Shown: piece after piece, positions 16,771 through 25,814 of the stretch
Layout of the letters: every line of letters begins with the position of its first letter
How positions within the stretch are numbered: position 1 is the stretch's first letter
Assembly (NCBI RefSeq): GCF_002441855.2
Contig: NZ_CP029487.1
Location: 3,832,349 to 3,896,348, forward strand
Length of the DNA: 64,000 bases
Source of the DNA: Eubacterium maltosivorans
GTDB lineage: Bacteria; Bacillota; Clostridia; Eubacteriales; Eubacteriaceae
Direction: 5' to 3'
Notes under the pieces: generated by a model
What the model was told of the DNA's origin: nothing
The model's input: the letters and a program-made list of their open reading frames with translations, nothing else
The model's database searches: none
Made by a program: the position numbers and the translations under genes

Positions 16771-18708
16771 TTATTGCGCCTCCCACTCCTCGGTTTCGAG
16801 CAGCAGCTCCTCCCAGCGGTTCGTCAGGCTGGCCACAGCTTCTTTGGCGGTGTTATAGGCGGCTGTGACCGTGTTTACATTGTCCAGGTCGTCATAAAAA
16901 TCGTTCTGGCACATCTGTGCTTCGTAATCTGCGATTTCGTTTTCCAGGCGCTCGATATCCGTTTCCACGGTTTTCAGCTCCTTCTTTTTACCGCGGAATG
17001 CGGCCTCCTGCTCCTTCTGTCTTTTGCGGTCTGCCTTCTGCTTTGTCTTGGTGACCACGGTCCGGTTTTTTTCTGCCTCCAGGGCTTCCAGCAGGGCGGC
17101 CTCATCCTTGTAATGGAGATAGTCGTCATAATTGCCAAGGGTGACCTCAATACCCGTGGGGGTGAAGTTATAGATTTTGGTCGCCACCCGGTTGAGGAAA
17201 TAACGGTCGTGGGAGATGAACAAGAGCGTCCCCTGATAGGCGATCAGGGCGTTTTCGAGGATCTCCTTTGTGCGCATATCAATGTGGTTGGTGGGCTCGT
17301 CCATAAGCAGGAAGTTGGACTGGGACAGCATGAGGCGCGCCAGAAGAAGCCGGGCCTTTTCGCCGCCGGAGAGAGAGCTCACAGCCTTGAACACATCATC
17401 GCCAGTAAACAGGAAAGCGGCCAGAATACTCCGCAGCTCGCCCTCGGTAAAGTGCATGTCGATATCCCAGAGGGCCTCCAGAAGGTTTTCGTCATAAAAC
17501 TGCTTTAAGTCGTTATTTTCCTGGTCATAATAGCCGACATGAACCTTATGGCCGTATTCGATGACGCCGCTGTCCCGCGACACCTTATCCTGGATGATGC
17601 GGAACAGGGTGGTTTTGCCGATACCGTTGGCCCCGATGATGCCCACCTTGTCGCCGCGGTGGATATCAAAGGAAATATTCTCGAAAAGGGGCTGTCCGTC
17701 AAAGGATTTTGATACGTCGCGGACAGTCAGGACATCCTTGCCGCTCTGGATGCGGGGCTTGAAGTTAAAATGGGCGTCGGATTCGGTCTGCACCTTTTCG
17801 ACCACCTCCATTTTTGCCAGAGCCTTTTCACGGCTGGCAGCGCGCTTGGAGCTGTGGACAGAGTTATAACGGCGGAACCGGGCAATCATTTCCTGCTGGC
17901 GCTTGATTTCGCGCATCTGCTGGGCATACTGATGGTCCAGATCCATGAGCAGCTTTTCTTTCTTTTCCACATAGGTGGTATAGTTGCCGGTGTAGCTGTC
18001 CAGGGAGTGGCGTGAGACTTCCAGAATACGGCCGCAGACTTTGTCGAGAAAGTAGCGGTCATGGGAGATGATGACAAAGGCGCCGTCGTAGGCCTTCAGA
18101 AACTGCTCCAGCCATTGGAGGGAGTCGATATCCAGGTAGTTGGTGGGCTCATCGAGGAGCAGAAGCTCTGGTTCCTGAAGCAGGTTGCGCCCCAGGGCCG
18201 CCCGTGTTTTTTCGCCGCCTGACAAAACGCCAAAGGGCTTTGCCATATCCTCGTCGGTAAAGCCAAGGCCCCTGGCAATGCCGCGGATGCGGCTGGGGTA
18301 TTCATAGCCCTTTTGCTCTGCAAAGAGGTCCTGAAGCTCGCCGTAGGTTTTCATGAGCTTTTCCTGCTCTGCACCGTCGGTTTCACCAATCTGGTGCTCC
18401 AGCTCTCGCAGCCGCTCCTCCATTTTGATGAGCGCGTCAAAGACAGAGAGAAAAAGGGTGTCTAGCGTGGTGTCCGCTTTAAAATCAGCTTCCTGGGCCA
18501 GATAGCCAATGGTAAGGTTGGATTTTTTGCTGATGACGCCGCTGTCGGGGGTAAGTCTGCCGGCCAGCAGCTTGAGAAAGGTGGACTTGCCTGAGCCGTT
18601 GCGCCCCACCAAGCCGATCATTTCCTTTTCCTGTATGGAGAGGCTCAGTTTGTTAAAAATTTCATTGATGCCGTAACTAAAACTAAGATTTTCAATATTT
18701 ATAAGCAT
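16771..18708 (-). CDS. ABC-F family ATPase (ribosome-associated)
   Basis: The 645-residue protein has two ABC domains and no membrane helices. The first contains GLVGRNGSGKST (about residues 34-45), the signature LSGGEKTRAALG and Walker B LLLLDEPTNYLD. The second contains GIIGANGIGKTT, LSGGEKARLLLARL and LLMDEPTNHID. They are joined by a charged linker of the P-site tRNA interaction motif type, and a C-terminal coiled coil (about 560-640) follows. ABC-F proteins act on the ribosome as translation factors or antibiotic protection proteins. Sequence alone does not show resistance. The Shine-Dalgarno is weak. Confidence 0.92.
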   Translation of the reverse strand: MLINIENLSFSYGINEIFNKLSLSIQEKEMIGLVGRNGSGKSTFLKLLAGRLTPDSGVISKKSNLTIGYLAQEADFKADTTLDTLFLSVFDALIKMEERLRELEHQIGETDGAEQEKLMKTYGELQDLFAEQKGYEYPSRIRGIARGLGFTDEDMAKPFGVLSGGEKTRAALGRNLLQEPELLLLDEPTNYLDIDSLQWLEQFLKAYDGAFVIISHDRYFLDKVCGRILEVSRHSLDSYTGNYTTYVEKKEKLLMDLDHQYAQQMREIKRQQEMIARFRRYNSVHSSKRAASREKALAKMEVVEKVQTESDAHFNFKPRIQSGKDVLTVRDVSKSFDGQPLFENISFDIHRGDKVGIIGANGIGKTTLFRIIQDKVSRDSGVIEYGHKVHVGYYDQENNDLKQFYDENLLEALWDIDMHFTEGELRSILAAFLFTGDDVFKAVSSLSGGEKARLLLARLMLSQSNFLLMDEPTNHIDMRTKEILENALIAYQGTLLFISHDRYFLNRVATKIYNFTPTGIEVTLGNYDDYLHYKDEAALLEALEAEKNRTVVTKTKQKADRKRQKEQEAAFRGKKKELKTVETDIERLENEIADYEAQMCQNDFYDDLDNVNTVTAAYNTAKEAVASLTNRWEELLLETEEWEAQ

Positions 18709-18875
18709 AGGGTTTTCTGCCTGTTCTTTCCATAGTATTCCTTATATATGATACCAAAAAAGAGGGGGTGTGTCGACTGCGGACAGAGTCAGGGAAAAGA
18801 AATTTGCGAAATGATGAATATTTTGCATCTAAATGGGTATAAAAAGAATGTATTCCAAAATGAGGAGGAGGTTTG

Positions 18876-19568
18876 ATGAGAAAACTGCTTAATAGCTTTA
18901 AAGAAGTCCTTGTATCAATTTTACCGATGACGGTTTTGATTTTGATCATCAGTGGTATCTGGGCGCCCTTCACGCCTGAGATGCTCGCGTCCTTTATTGG
19001 CGGAGCCATCATGATGATGATCGGCATGGCGCTTTTTTTGTTTGGCGCGGACATCTCCATGATGGAGGTTGGTGAGCGTGTGGGAAATTTTCTGGTTTCC
19101 CGGAGAAGCTTGAAAATTCTGATTATCGCCGGCTTTTTTGTGGGCATGTTTGTGACCATTGCCGAGCCGGATGTGCAGGTGCTGGCTGGCCAGGTGGCAG
19201 CAGTCTCGGAGGGGAGCATCAACCGGACGATGCTCATCGCTGTGGTCGGCGTTGGGGTCGGTATTTTTCTGGTTATCGCGCTGCTGCGCTTTGTTTTTCA
19301 GATGAAGCTGTACCATATCCTGATCATTGGGTATATCGCTGTTTTTGCCCTGTCCTTTTTTACGAACCCTGAGATGGCGCCAGTAGCCTTTGATTCCGGC
19401 GGCGTCACTACTGGTCCCATCACAGTGCCCTTTATACTGAGTCTGGGCAGCGGGATCACCAGCGGCGTAAGAACCAGCAGGGAAGGAACAGACAGCTTTG
19501 GGATGGTTGCCCTGTCCTCGCTGGGACCGGTGCTGGCCGTCATGATTTTGGGGGTGATCTTCAGATGA
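18876..19568 (+). CDS. DUF1538 integral membrane protein, first subunit
   Basis: The 230-residue protein has about six or seven membrane helices. Two family motifs are visible: IAEPDVQVLAGQV (near residue 95) and AFDSGGVTTGPITVPFIL (near 170). GAGGAGG precedes ATG 18876. The stop overlaps the start of the next gene by 4 bases (ATGA), so translation is coupled. The two proteins carry the same pair of motifs and look like homologous halves of one transporter. A P-II-like gene follows, suggesting nitrogen- or nucleotide-linked control of transport. The substrate is unknown. Confidence 0.85.
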   Translation: MRKLLNSFKEVLVSILPMTVLILIISGIWAPFTPEMLASFIGGAIMMMIGMALFLFGADISMMEVGERVGNFLVSRRSLKILIIAGFFVGMFVTIAEPDVQVLAGQVAAVSEGSINRTMLIAVVGVGVGIFLVIALLRFVFQMKLYHILIIGYIAVFALSFFTNPEMAPVAFDSGGVTTGPITVPFILSLGSGITSGVRTSREGTDSFGMVALSSLGPVLAVMILGVIFR

Positions 19569-20329
19569 GCCTGATCAGTCATTTATTTCACGGTATGCCG
19601 GAGGTGGCATGGGAGGTTTTTCTGGCCATCCTGCCCATTGTTTTGATTTTTCTGTTTTTGAACGCCATTGCGCTGCGGCTGCGGGCTCCTATTATCAAGC
19701 GGATTATAGGCGGCTTTGTGGTGACTTACCTGGGGCTGGTGCTGTTTCTCCAGGGCGTAAACATTGCCTTTGTACCGGCCGGCGAATTTTTGGGCACAGC
19801 CCTTGCAGAGCTTGAGTACAGCTGGATTCTCATTCCGCTGGGCTTTGCCATCGGTTTTCTGGTCGCCTTTGCCGAGCCAGCCGTCCAGGTCATGGTAAAG
19901 CAGGTTGAGGAAATGACCAGCGGCGCCATCAAAGCACGCGTTATGCTGCTTGCGATCTCGCTGGGCGTGGCGTTAGCGGTTATGACGGCCATGATCCGGC
20001 TGCTGGCCGGTATTTCGCTCTGGTGGATTTTGATTCCGGGCTATATACTGGCCTTTATTCTCGGCCGCTTTGTGGAGCCGAATTTTCTGGCTATGGCCTT
20101 TGATAACGGCGGCGTAGCCACTGGCCCCATGTGCTCGACCTTTATTCTGTCTCTTTCAGTGGCTGTGGCGGGCGCGACGCCAGGACGAAATCCGCTGCTG
20201 GACGGCTTTGGCGTGGTAGCGCTGATTGCCCTTGCGCCGATTCTGACAACCCTGCTTCTGGGCTTCTTTTATAAGCAGAAGGAGGCCTACAGGAAAAGGC
20301 AGTGTGAAAAGCAGCCGCGTGATTCTTAA
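19565..20329 (+). CDS. DUF1538 integral membrane protein, second subunit
   Basis: This 254-residue polytopic protein repeats the motifs of its upstream partner: FAEPAVQVMVKQV and AFDNGGVATGPMCSTFIL. It ends in a charged cytoplasmic tail of about 20 residues (KQKEAYRKRQCEK), absent from the partner, which could be a docking site for the P-II-like protein encoded next. The ATGA overlap with the upstream gene suggests equal production and a heteromeric complex. Transport is inferred from topology and is not proven for the family. Confidence 0.85.
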   Translation: MSLISHLFHGMPEVAWEVFLAILPIVLIFLFLNAIALRLRAPIIKRIIGGFVVTYLGLVLFLQGVNIAFVPAGEFLGTALAELEYSWILIPLGFAIGFLVAFAEPAVQVMVKQVEEMTSGAIKARVMLLAISLGVALAVMTAMIRLLAGISLWWILIPGYILAFILGRFVEPNFLAMAFDNGGVATGPMCSTFILSLSVAVAGATPGRNPLLDGFGVVALIALAPILTTLLLGFFYKQKEAYRKRQCEKQPRDS

Positions 20330-20335
20330 CCGGTA

Positions 20336-20363
20336 TTGACAGAAGATTTTAATCATATATAAT
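20336..20363 (+). promoter_or_regulatory. Sigma-A promoter of the P-II-like gene
   Basis: TTGACA (20336-20341), 16-bp spacer, TATAAT (20358-20363). It starts just after the DUF1538 stop, so the regulator can be made separately from the membrane proteins. Confidence 0.8.
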
Positions 20364-20396
20364 ATGTAGATTACTTAGCGAATGATGGAGGAAAAA

Positions 20397-20747
20397 ATGG
20401 AAGACAGAAATAAGATTAAGACCGAACTGATTGTGGTGATTGTGGAAAAGGATATGTCCGGCGAGGTCATTGACGCGGCCAAACAGGGCGGCGCTGACGG
20501 AGCGACCGTTATGTATGGCCGTGGATCCGGCATCCATGAGAACGCCCGGTTTTTCGGCATCACCATTGAGCCTGAAAAGGAGATCGTTCTGATTCTGGTG
20601 GACGCGTCCATAAGGAACGCGGTGCTCTGCTCGATCCAGAAGAAAATCGAAATCGACAGGCCGGGCATGGGCATTGCTTTTGTGCTGGATGTGGCCAAGG
20701 TGATTGGCAGCCCGCACCTTAACCTGATGTCGGACATCACCGATTAA
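20397..20747 (+). CDS. P-II-like regulatory protein paired with DUF1538
   Basis: The 116-residue protein has the P-II fold pattern. The strand ELIVVIVEKD is followed by GGADGATVMYGRGSG (start of the T-loop region) and a C-terminal GIAFVLDVAKVIG similar to the P-II C-loop. The usual uridylylation Tyr51 context of GlnB is not evident. ATG 20397 follows GGAGG; the earlier ATGs lie on that Shine-Dalgarno. P-II proteins bind ATP/ADP and 2-oxoglutarate and gate transporters. Here the partner is probably the DUF1538 pair rather than AmtB. Confidence 0.8.
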   Translation: MEDRNKIKTELIVVIVEKDMSGEVIDAAKQGGADGATVMYGRGSGIHENARFFGITIEPEKEIVLILVDASIRNAVLCSIQKKIEIDRPGMGIAFVLDVAKVIGSPHLNLMSDITD

Positions 20748-20841
20748 TTGCTTTTAAAGACACCCCGAAGGCGCTTGTTTGCCCGGTTTCTGAAGGAATT
20801 AAAAAACTTTGACACTTTTTTAATTAATTCGACCATAAAAA

Positions 20842-20870
20842 TTGACGTTTTTTTAACAACTTGATATAAT
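20842..20870 (+). promoter_or_regulatory. Promoter of rex with a possible imperfect Rex box
   Basis: TTGACG, 17-bp spacer, TATAAT. From 20842 the sequence reads TTGACGT-TTTT-TTAACAA, which matches the right half of the clostridial Rex site TTGTTAA-N4-TTAACAA exactly and the left half poorly. Autoregulation is possible. Confidence 0.6.
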
Positions 20871-20906
20871 AAAAAGGATAAGTACGACGCAGGAGGGGAG
20901 TGCAGA

Positions 20907-21551
20907 ATGCAAACTTTTTCAAAAAGGGTATCGATGACAGTTGTTAAGCGTCTGCCCAAGTATTACCAGTATTTAACCGATTTACAGGATCAACATATTG
21001 AAAAAATCTCGTCTAAGGAGCTGGCGGCTATGATGGGGCTGACCGCCTCGCAGATCCGGCAGGACCTGAATTCCTTTGGCGCTTACGGACAGCAGGGCTA
21101 CGGCTACAAGGTAAAAGAGCTGAAGGAGGCCATTCGCAAAATTCTGGGGCTTGATCTCCAGTATAACTGCATTATCATCGGTTCTGGGAACCTGGGACAT
21201 GCCATTGTCAATTACGAGCGCTTTAAGGAAGAGGGCATTCACTTCAAGGCCATGTTCGACGTGGATCCGGATCAGATTGGCAAAAAGGTCGGAGACGTGA
21301 CTGTGTACCACATGGACGATCTCGACGCCTTTGTGGCGCACCATAAGATTGATATCTGTATCCTGAGTGTACCGCAGAAGGTCGGGCAGGAAACCACAGA
21401 CCGTGTCGTAGAGCTCGGGATCAAAGCGATCCTGAACTTCGTGCCTCTGGACCTGACGGTGCCGGACGACGTGGTGGTAGAGAGTGTGAACATCACCGAC
21501 AGTCTGTTTACCTTAACCTACCTGATTAACGAAGAGGAAGAGAACGAATAA
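20907..21551 (+). CDS. rex: Redox-sensing transcriptional repressor Rex
   Basis: The 214-residue protein has an N-terminal winged helix (RLPKYYQYLTDL, then ISSKELAAMMGLTASQIRQDL) and a Rossmann NAD(H) domain with IIGSGNLGHAIVNY. The C-terminal swapped helix is present. Rex leaves DNA when NADH/NAD+ rises and controls fermentation and energy genes in Firmicutes. AGGAGG lies 12 bases before the ATG. It is monocistronic with its own promoter and terminator. Confidence 0.97.
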   Translation: MQTFSKRVSMTVVKRLPKYYQYLTDLQDQHIEKISSKELAAMMGLTASQIRQDLNSFGAYGQQGYGYKVKELKEAIRKILGLDLQYNCIIIGSGNLGHAIVNYERFKEEGIHFKAMFDVDPDQIGKKVGDVTVYHMDDLDAFVAHHKIDICILSVPQKVGQETTDRVVELGIKAILNFVPLDLTVPDDVVVESVNITDSLFTLTYLINEEEENE

Positions 21552-21562
21552 CCAGAAATACC

Positions 21563-21585
21563 AGCAGGCTTAAGCCTGCTTTTTT
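21563..21585 (+). terminator. Terminator of rex
   Basis: AGCAGGC / GCCTGCT stem with a TTAA loop and a T run. Confidence 0.85.
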
Positions 21586-21600
21586 GGTGGAAAATAGGAG

Positions 21601-21629
21601 TTGTGTTTCAAAAAAATCTATTATATAAT
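21601..21629 (+). promoter_or_regulatory. Promoter of the riboswitch-EAL transcript
   Basis: TTGTGT, 17-bp spacer, TATAAT, about 20 bases before the aptamer begins. Confidence 0.7.
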
Positions 21630-21649
21630 AGAGTAAAATATAAACGAGA

Positions 21650-21735
21650 TTAATACTAGGGCAAATCTGCTGAAAGACAGAGACGCAAAGCTACAGGGCC
21701 TAAACATACATTGTAGGGTAGCCAGCTGCAGTTAA
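21650..21735 (+). promoter_or_regulatory. Cyclic di-GMP-I riboswitch (GEMM-I)
   Basis: The conserved GEMM blocks occur in order: AGGGCAAA, GAAAG tetraloop arm, GACGCAAAGC, a CTACA/TGTAG hairpin holding GGCCTAA, and GGTAGCCAG. The ligand is c-di-GMP by family; the rare 3',3'-cGAMP variant cannot be ruled out without the structural register. The downstream gene encodes a c-di-GMP phosphodiesterase, which supports c-di-GMP. CAGCTG at the 3' edge can pair with AGCTG that follows the Shine-Dalgarno (AGGAGCTG, 21746-21753), suggesting control of translation initiation. Confidence 0.9.
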
Positions 21736-21756
21736 ACCCATAACAGGAGCTGTAAA

Positions 21757-23880
21757 ATGGCAGGAAAAAAGACAAACGAAACCATTGAAAATAATGTTTA
21801 TAACGTAGCTTTGCGTAATATTTACGACGAGCTCTATGAACTGAACATTACCAAAAATCATTATCGGATCATCTACCATGTAGAGGGTAAATATGTGACG
21901 CCGCCAGAAGACGGCGCTTTGACAGACGGTATTGCCGATGTGGCAGCGCACATGATTCACCCGGAGGATTCGAGACGTTTTTTGGATTTTTTTGATATTG
22001 ATAAAATACACGCGGCACTGGCTTCCGGAAAGACCAGCGTCATTGGAGAGTTCCGTAAGCTTTGGGAGGACGGCGCCTATCACTGGGCCTCGCTGACCGT
22101 TTTTCCAGCGGATATTGAAGGCGAGGAGGATGAGATCCTGCTCTGCTTTATCATGGATATTGATTATAAAAAACAGCTGGAAGCCGTTGAGAAGGAAAAC
22201 CAAAGCCTTCAGAAAAAGCAGATGGATGACGAGCGTTACCGTCTGGTGATTGGGCAGACAAACACCCTGGTATTTGAGTGGAACCCAGAGACCGGAGAGC
22301 GCTATTATGCGCCCCGGTTTTCGGAAAATTTTATGGGCAGCTATGACGGCCGGGACATCAAGGAAATCTGGCTTGACGATGGGGTCGTCCACCCCGGCGA
22401 TATTGAAATATTAAAGCAGAAAATGAGCATGGACGCCATCAGCAACGGGCAGGTAGAGCTGGAAATCCGGCTCTGCAATAAGAAAGGCCGCTATATCTGG
22501 TGTAAAATTGTATTTAATGTGCTTTACAATGAGGATGGCGGCATCAGCCGGGTGATCGGTACCCTGAACGACATCGACGAATCCAAGCGCGCGCACGAAA
22601 CCCTGAAATACCGGGCAGAGTTTGATATGTTAACCGGTATCTATAACATCAATACCTTTTATTCCCGGGCAGAAAAGCTGCTCAGGGAGCATCCGGAGCA
22701 GAAATATGCCGTGGTGCGCCTGGATGTCAACCGCTTTAAGTTTATCAATGATCTGTATGGACGGGAGGAGGGAAACCGGCTGCTCCGCTTTATGGCAACT
22801 GTTATTTCGGGCCATATGGGGCCGATGGACGCTTTTGGGCGCATGAACAGCGATGTGTTCTGTCTCTGTATGTCCTATGGTTCGGGTGAGCCACTGCTCA
22901 GGCGTATTCAGAAAATACTGGCGGAGATTAACCAGTATTCAGAAACCTACCAGGTTATGCCCTCCTGCGGTATCTGCATTGTGAGGGACCGGAATGTCCA
23001 GATCAGTATCCTATGCGACTGGGCAAACCTGGCCCAGAAGACCATTAAAGGGAGCCTCATCAAGCAGTGGGCCTTTTACGATAAAAAGCTGAGAGCCAAA
23101 CAGATTGAGGAGCAGCGGATCGAAAACGAGATGGACGACGCGCTGAAAAAGCACCAGTTCAAGGTGTATCTCCAGCCCAAGCACAATGTGCAGACAGGCA
23201 GCGTGATCGGCGCGGAGGCGCTGGTGCGCTGGGATCATCCTGAAAGAGGGTTCCTGACGCCCTACCGTTTCATCCCGCTTTTTGAGCGCAACGGCTTCAT
23301 CATCAAGCTGGACGAATACGTCTGGGAGGAAACCTGCCGGATCATTAAATCCTGGCTGGACAGGGGGATGGAAGCAGTTCCGGTGTCGGTTAATGTGTCC
23401 AGAGTGCAGGTATATAACCCGAATTTTTATAAAAAGCTGCTGCATATTATAAGACGCTACGATATTCCCAAGGCGCTTTTAGAAGTCGAGCTGACTGAGA
23501 GCAGCTTTGTAGAGAACACGGTGGATTTGTACCGCGGCATGGAGCGGTTGAGAGAGGAAGGAATCTCCTTTTCAATGGACGATTTTGGATCAGGCTATTC
23601 CTCGCTCAATATGCTCAAAAATGTACCGGTCAACACCATTAAGCTGGACCGTGAGTTCTTTAACGAGAGCGTGGCGACCCAGAAAGGTAAAACCATCATT
23701 GAGCATACCATCGGCATGATCAACGACCTGGAGCTTCAGGTCATTGCCGAGGGCGTAGAAACGGGCGATCAGGCAGGCTTCCTGAATGCCTGCGGCTGCC
23801 AGGCTGCCCAGGGCTACTATTATTCCAGACCCATGCCGGTCGAGGAGTTTGAGAAACGGTTTTTAAAAGAGAGTATTTAA
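21757..23880 (+). CDS. PAS-GGDEF-EAL protein, probable c-di-GMP phosphodiesterase
   Basis: The 707-residue cytoplasmic protein has two PAS-like regions (about 20-145 and 160-285), a GGDEF domain (about 290-425) and an EAL domain (about 455-700). The GGDEF signature is replaced by GRMNSDVF at 361-368, so cyclase activity should be lost. The EAL domain keeps the catalytic set: E487-A-L-V-R, NVSR, ELTES, DDFGSGYSSL, IKLDR, AEGVET and QGYYYSRP. It should hydrolyse c-di-GMP to pGpG. A c-di-GMP riboswitch controls its mRNA, forming a feedback loop. Confidence 0.93.
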   Translation: MAGKKTNETIENNVYNVALRNIYDELYELNITKNHYRIIYHVEGKYVTPPEDGALTDGIADVAAHMIHPEDSRRFLDFFDIDKIHAALASGKTSVIGEFRKLWEDGAYHWASLTVFPADIEGEEDEILLCFIMDIDYKKQLEAVEKENQSLQKKQMDDERYRLVIGQTNTLVFEWNPETGERYYAPRFSENFMGSYDGRDIKEIWLDDGVVHPGDIEILKQKMSMDAISNGQVELEIRLCNKKGRYIWCKIVFNVLYNEDGGISRVIGTLNDIDESKRAHETLKYRAEFDMLTGIYNINTFYSRAEKLLREHPEQKYAVVRLDVNRFKFINDLYGREEGNRLLRFMATVISGHMGPMDAFGRMNSDVFCLCMSYGSGEPLLRRIQKILAEINQYSETYQVMPSCGICIVRDRNVQISILCDWANLAQKTIKGSLIKQWAFYDKKLRAKQIEEQRIENEMDDALKKHQFKVYLQPKHNVQTGSVIGAEALVRWDHPERGFLTPYRFIPLFERNGFIIKLDEYVWEETCRIIKSWLDRGMEAVPVSVNVSRVQVYNPNFYKKLLHIIRRYDIPKALLEVELTESSFVENTVDLYRGMERLREEGISFSMDDFGSGYSSLNMLKNVPVNTIKLDREFFNESVATQKGKTIIEHTIGMINDLELQVIAEGVETGDQAGFLNACGCQAAQGYYYSRPMPVEEFEKRFLKESI

Positions 23881-23916
23881 AAAAAGAGCTGCGCGCCAGG
23901 TGCAGCTCTTTTTTTA
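23881..23916 (+). terminator. Terminator
   Basis: AAAAAGAGCTGC pairs with GCAGCTCTTTTT around a short loop, with a long T run, between convergent genes. Confidence 0.88.
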
Positions 23917-23920
23917 ATCC

Positions 23921-25804
23921 TTATTGTCCCGGCCCGCCCTGCATATCCTGCGGAGTGCTGCTGCCGGGCCGGTTCCCGCCTGGGCCGCCCATGTTGCCGG
24001 GACCACCGCCCATACCGCCGCTGTGGGTGCTTCCGTCCTCGCCAATGCTTGTGACGGAGGAAGAAGGGGTGACAGTGGTCAGGTCTGCGCCGCCCTTTGT
24101 CAGTGTGTAGGTGACGCCGGTCCGGATATCCGGCGTGCTGATGATAATATTCTGGAATGTCTTAGACGGGGTGTAGCCTGCGATTTCCTCCCCGTTCGCG
24201 TCCTTCAGGCTGATGGTGGTGCCGGCCGCCTGAGAAGCGTTAAAGGTCAGAGAGATGCTGTTCTGGGCAGAGTCTGACGACGGCGTCTGGAGCATACCGG
24301 AGCTGCCCGCCGCGATCAGAGTGCCGCCGGCCAGGTTATAGGCGCCGTCGTAGTCCAGAGCGCCGTTGCCGCCATCGGTGGGCCCATCGATGGTAACCGT
24401 GCCGCTGGTCTGGTTGATGGAGGCGTTGGAATCGAGCCCGTCGCCGCCGGCGTTGATATACCATTCGCCGCCGTTAATGTTCAGCACAATGGAACCGTCG
24501 TCCACACTGGCGCTTTCCATGGGGTTCTGCCCAGGCCGGCCGTTTTGTGAGGAGCCGTCGCCGCCCGCGGCGTTGATGCCGTCGTCGCTTGACACAATAC
24601 TGCCCTTGCCGCCGTTCAGCGTGATGCTCATGCTCTCCAGGCCTTCATAGGACTTGGTAATGTCAAAGATACCACCGTCGATGGTCAGGGAGGTGTCGGC
24701 ATGGATGCCGTCATCGCCGGAGCTCAGGGTAAAGGTGCCGTCTTTAATGTCGATGGTGCCATTAGAGTGAATTGAGTCGTCAGACGAGTCAATGTGATAG
24801 GTACCGGCGTTGATGACAATGGCGTTTCCGGCCTTCAGCGCCTTGGCGCTCTGGGCCATGTCGTTGGCGTCATCGGAGGCAGTCTGGGGCGTCGGCTGCC
24901 AGCTTCCCCAGGTGCTGCCGGGGGTTCCTGCCTTATCGCTGTTGTTGGCGCTTCCGCCGCCTGTGACCAGGCTGAAGGTGCCGCCGCCCACCGTAAGAGT
25001 GTTTTCGGCCTGGATGCCGTCAGCTCCTGCGGTAATGTCAAAGGTACCGCCGTCGATCTGGATGGTGCCCTTGGCAGTATCCTCATCATTGGTGGCCTTG
25101 ATGCCGTCGCCGGCAGCGTTGATGGTGATGGCGCCGCCCGCGATTTTGGTGGCGTCGCGTCCCACAATGCCGTCATCCGCCGAGGAGGGAATGGTGATGG
25201 TGCCAGACATGATTTTCAGGTCGTCCTTTGAGGTAATGGCGTCGTTGTAGCTGCCAGTCACCGACAATGCGCCGTCGCCGTTGATGGTCAGGTCATCCTG
25301 CACATAGAGCGCCGCGCTTGGAGCATCTGTGTCCGCACTGTCCCGTGACGCGCTGTCGGTCAGGCTGTTCTGGGTGCCGGCCTCCAGGGTAACGAGGGTT
25401 TTGCCGGCCTGCCTGCTGTAGATGGCCGCGCCACTGCCCGAGGTGATATGGGCGTCCTTGAGCACAAGGCGGACCGTGGCGTTTTTGTCAGTGTCTATGA
25501 CAATGCTGCCGTCATTCAGGGTACCGGAGAGCACATAAGCGCCGGCCCCTGTGATGGTGAGGGTGCTGCTGTTTACGGTGGCGCCGTCGCCGGAAAAATC
25601 AATGCTGTTTTCCTTCAGCGTAACGCTCTGGGGATTTTCATCACTATAGTCTGTGTCATAGTCCTCCGCGTCATAACCGGCCGCTGTGGCCGTGGTGTCT
25701 GCGCCGGAGGAGGTTCCGGCCTTTGCGCTGCAGCCGGCTGTGAGAACCGGCAGGAGGATAAAGAGCGGAATAAAGGCTAAAAATAAAAGGCTTGTTTTTT
25801 TCAT
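23921..25804 (-). CDS. Lipoprotein with DUF4353-type carbohydrate-binding beta-helix repeats
   Basis: The 627-residue protein has a lipoprotein signal peptide with lipobox LTAGC at about residues 21-25. Many short repeats of the form DGI-x-A/S-x-x-T-L-x-I-x-G-G-x-F follow, as in the DUF4353 'carbohydrate-binding domain' family, which predicts a right-handed beta-helix. The C-terminus is Gly/Pro/Met-rich low complexity. It is last in an operon after a VTC-domain and a DUF4956 gene, 10 bases from the latter. It is anchored outside the membrane. Ligand and function are unknown; a structural or polymer-binding role fits the context. Confidence 0.8.
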   Translation of the reverse strand: MKKTSLLFLAFIPLFILLPVLTAGCSAKAGTSSGADTTATAAGYDAEDYDTDYSDENPQSVTLKENSIDFSGDGATVNSSTLTITGAGAYVLSGTLNDGSIVIDTDKNATVRLVLKDAHITSGSGAAIYSRQAGKTLVTLEAGTQNSLTDSASRDSADTDAPSAALYVQDDLTINGDGALSVTGSYNDAITSKDDLKIMSGTITIPSSADDGIVGRDATKIAGGAITINAAGDGIKATNDEDTAKGTIQIDGGTFDITAGADGIQAENTLTVGGGTFSLVTGGGSANNSDKAGTPGSTWGSWQPTPQTASDDANDMAQSAKALKAGNAIVINAGTYHIDSSDDSIHSNGTIDIKDGTFTLSSGDDGIHADTSLTIDGGIFDITKSYEGLESMSITLNGGKGSIVSSDDGINAAGGDGSSQNGRPGQNPMESASVDDGSIVLNINGGEWYINAGGDGLDSNASINQTSGTVTIDGPTDGGNGALDYDGAYNLAGGTLIAAGSSGMLQTPSSDSAQNSISLTFNASQAAGTTISLKDANGEEIAGYTPSKTFQNIIISTPDIRTGVTYTLTKGGADLTTVTPSSSVTSIGEDGSTHSGGMGGGPGNMGGPGGNRPGSSTPQDMQGGPGQ

Positions 25805-25814
25805 GTTTTTTCTC

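Noticed and set aside
18692-19316. Minus-strand frames across 18.7-19.3 kb
   Set aside because: They lie opposite the DUF1538 gene and have low-complexity Lys/His/Asp content typical of antisense of membrane proteins.
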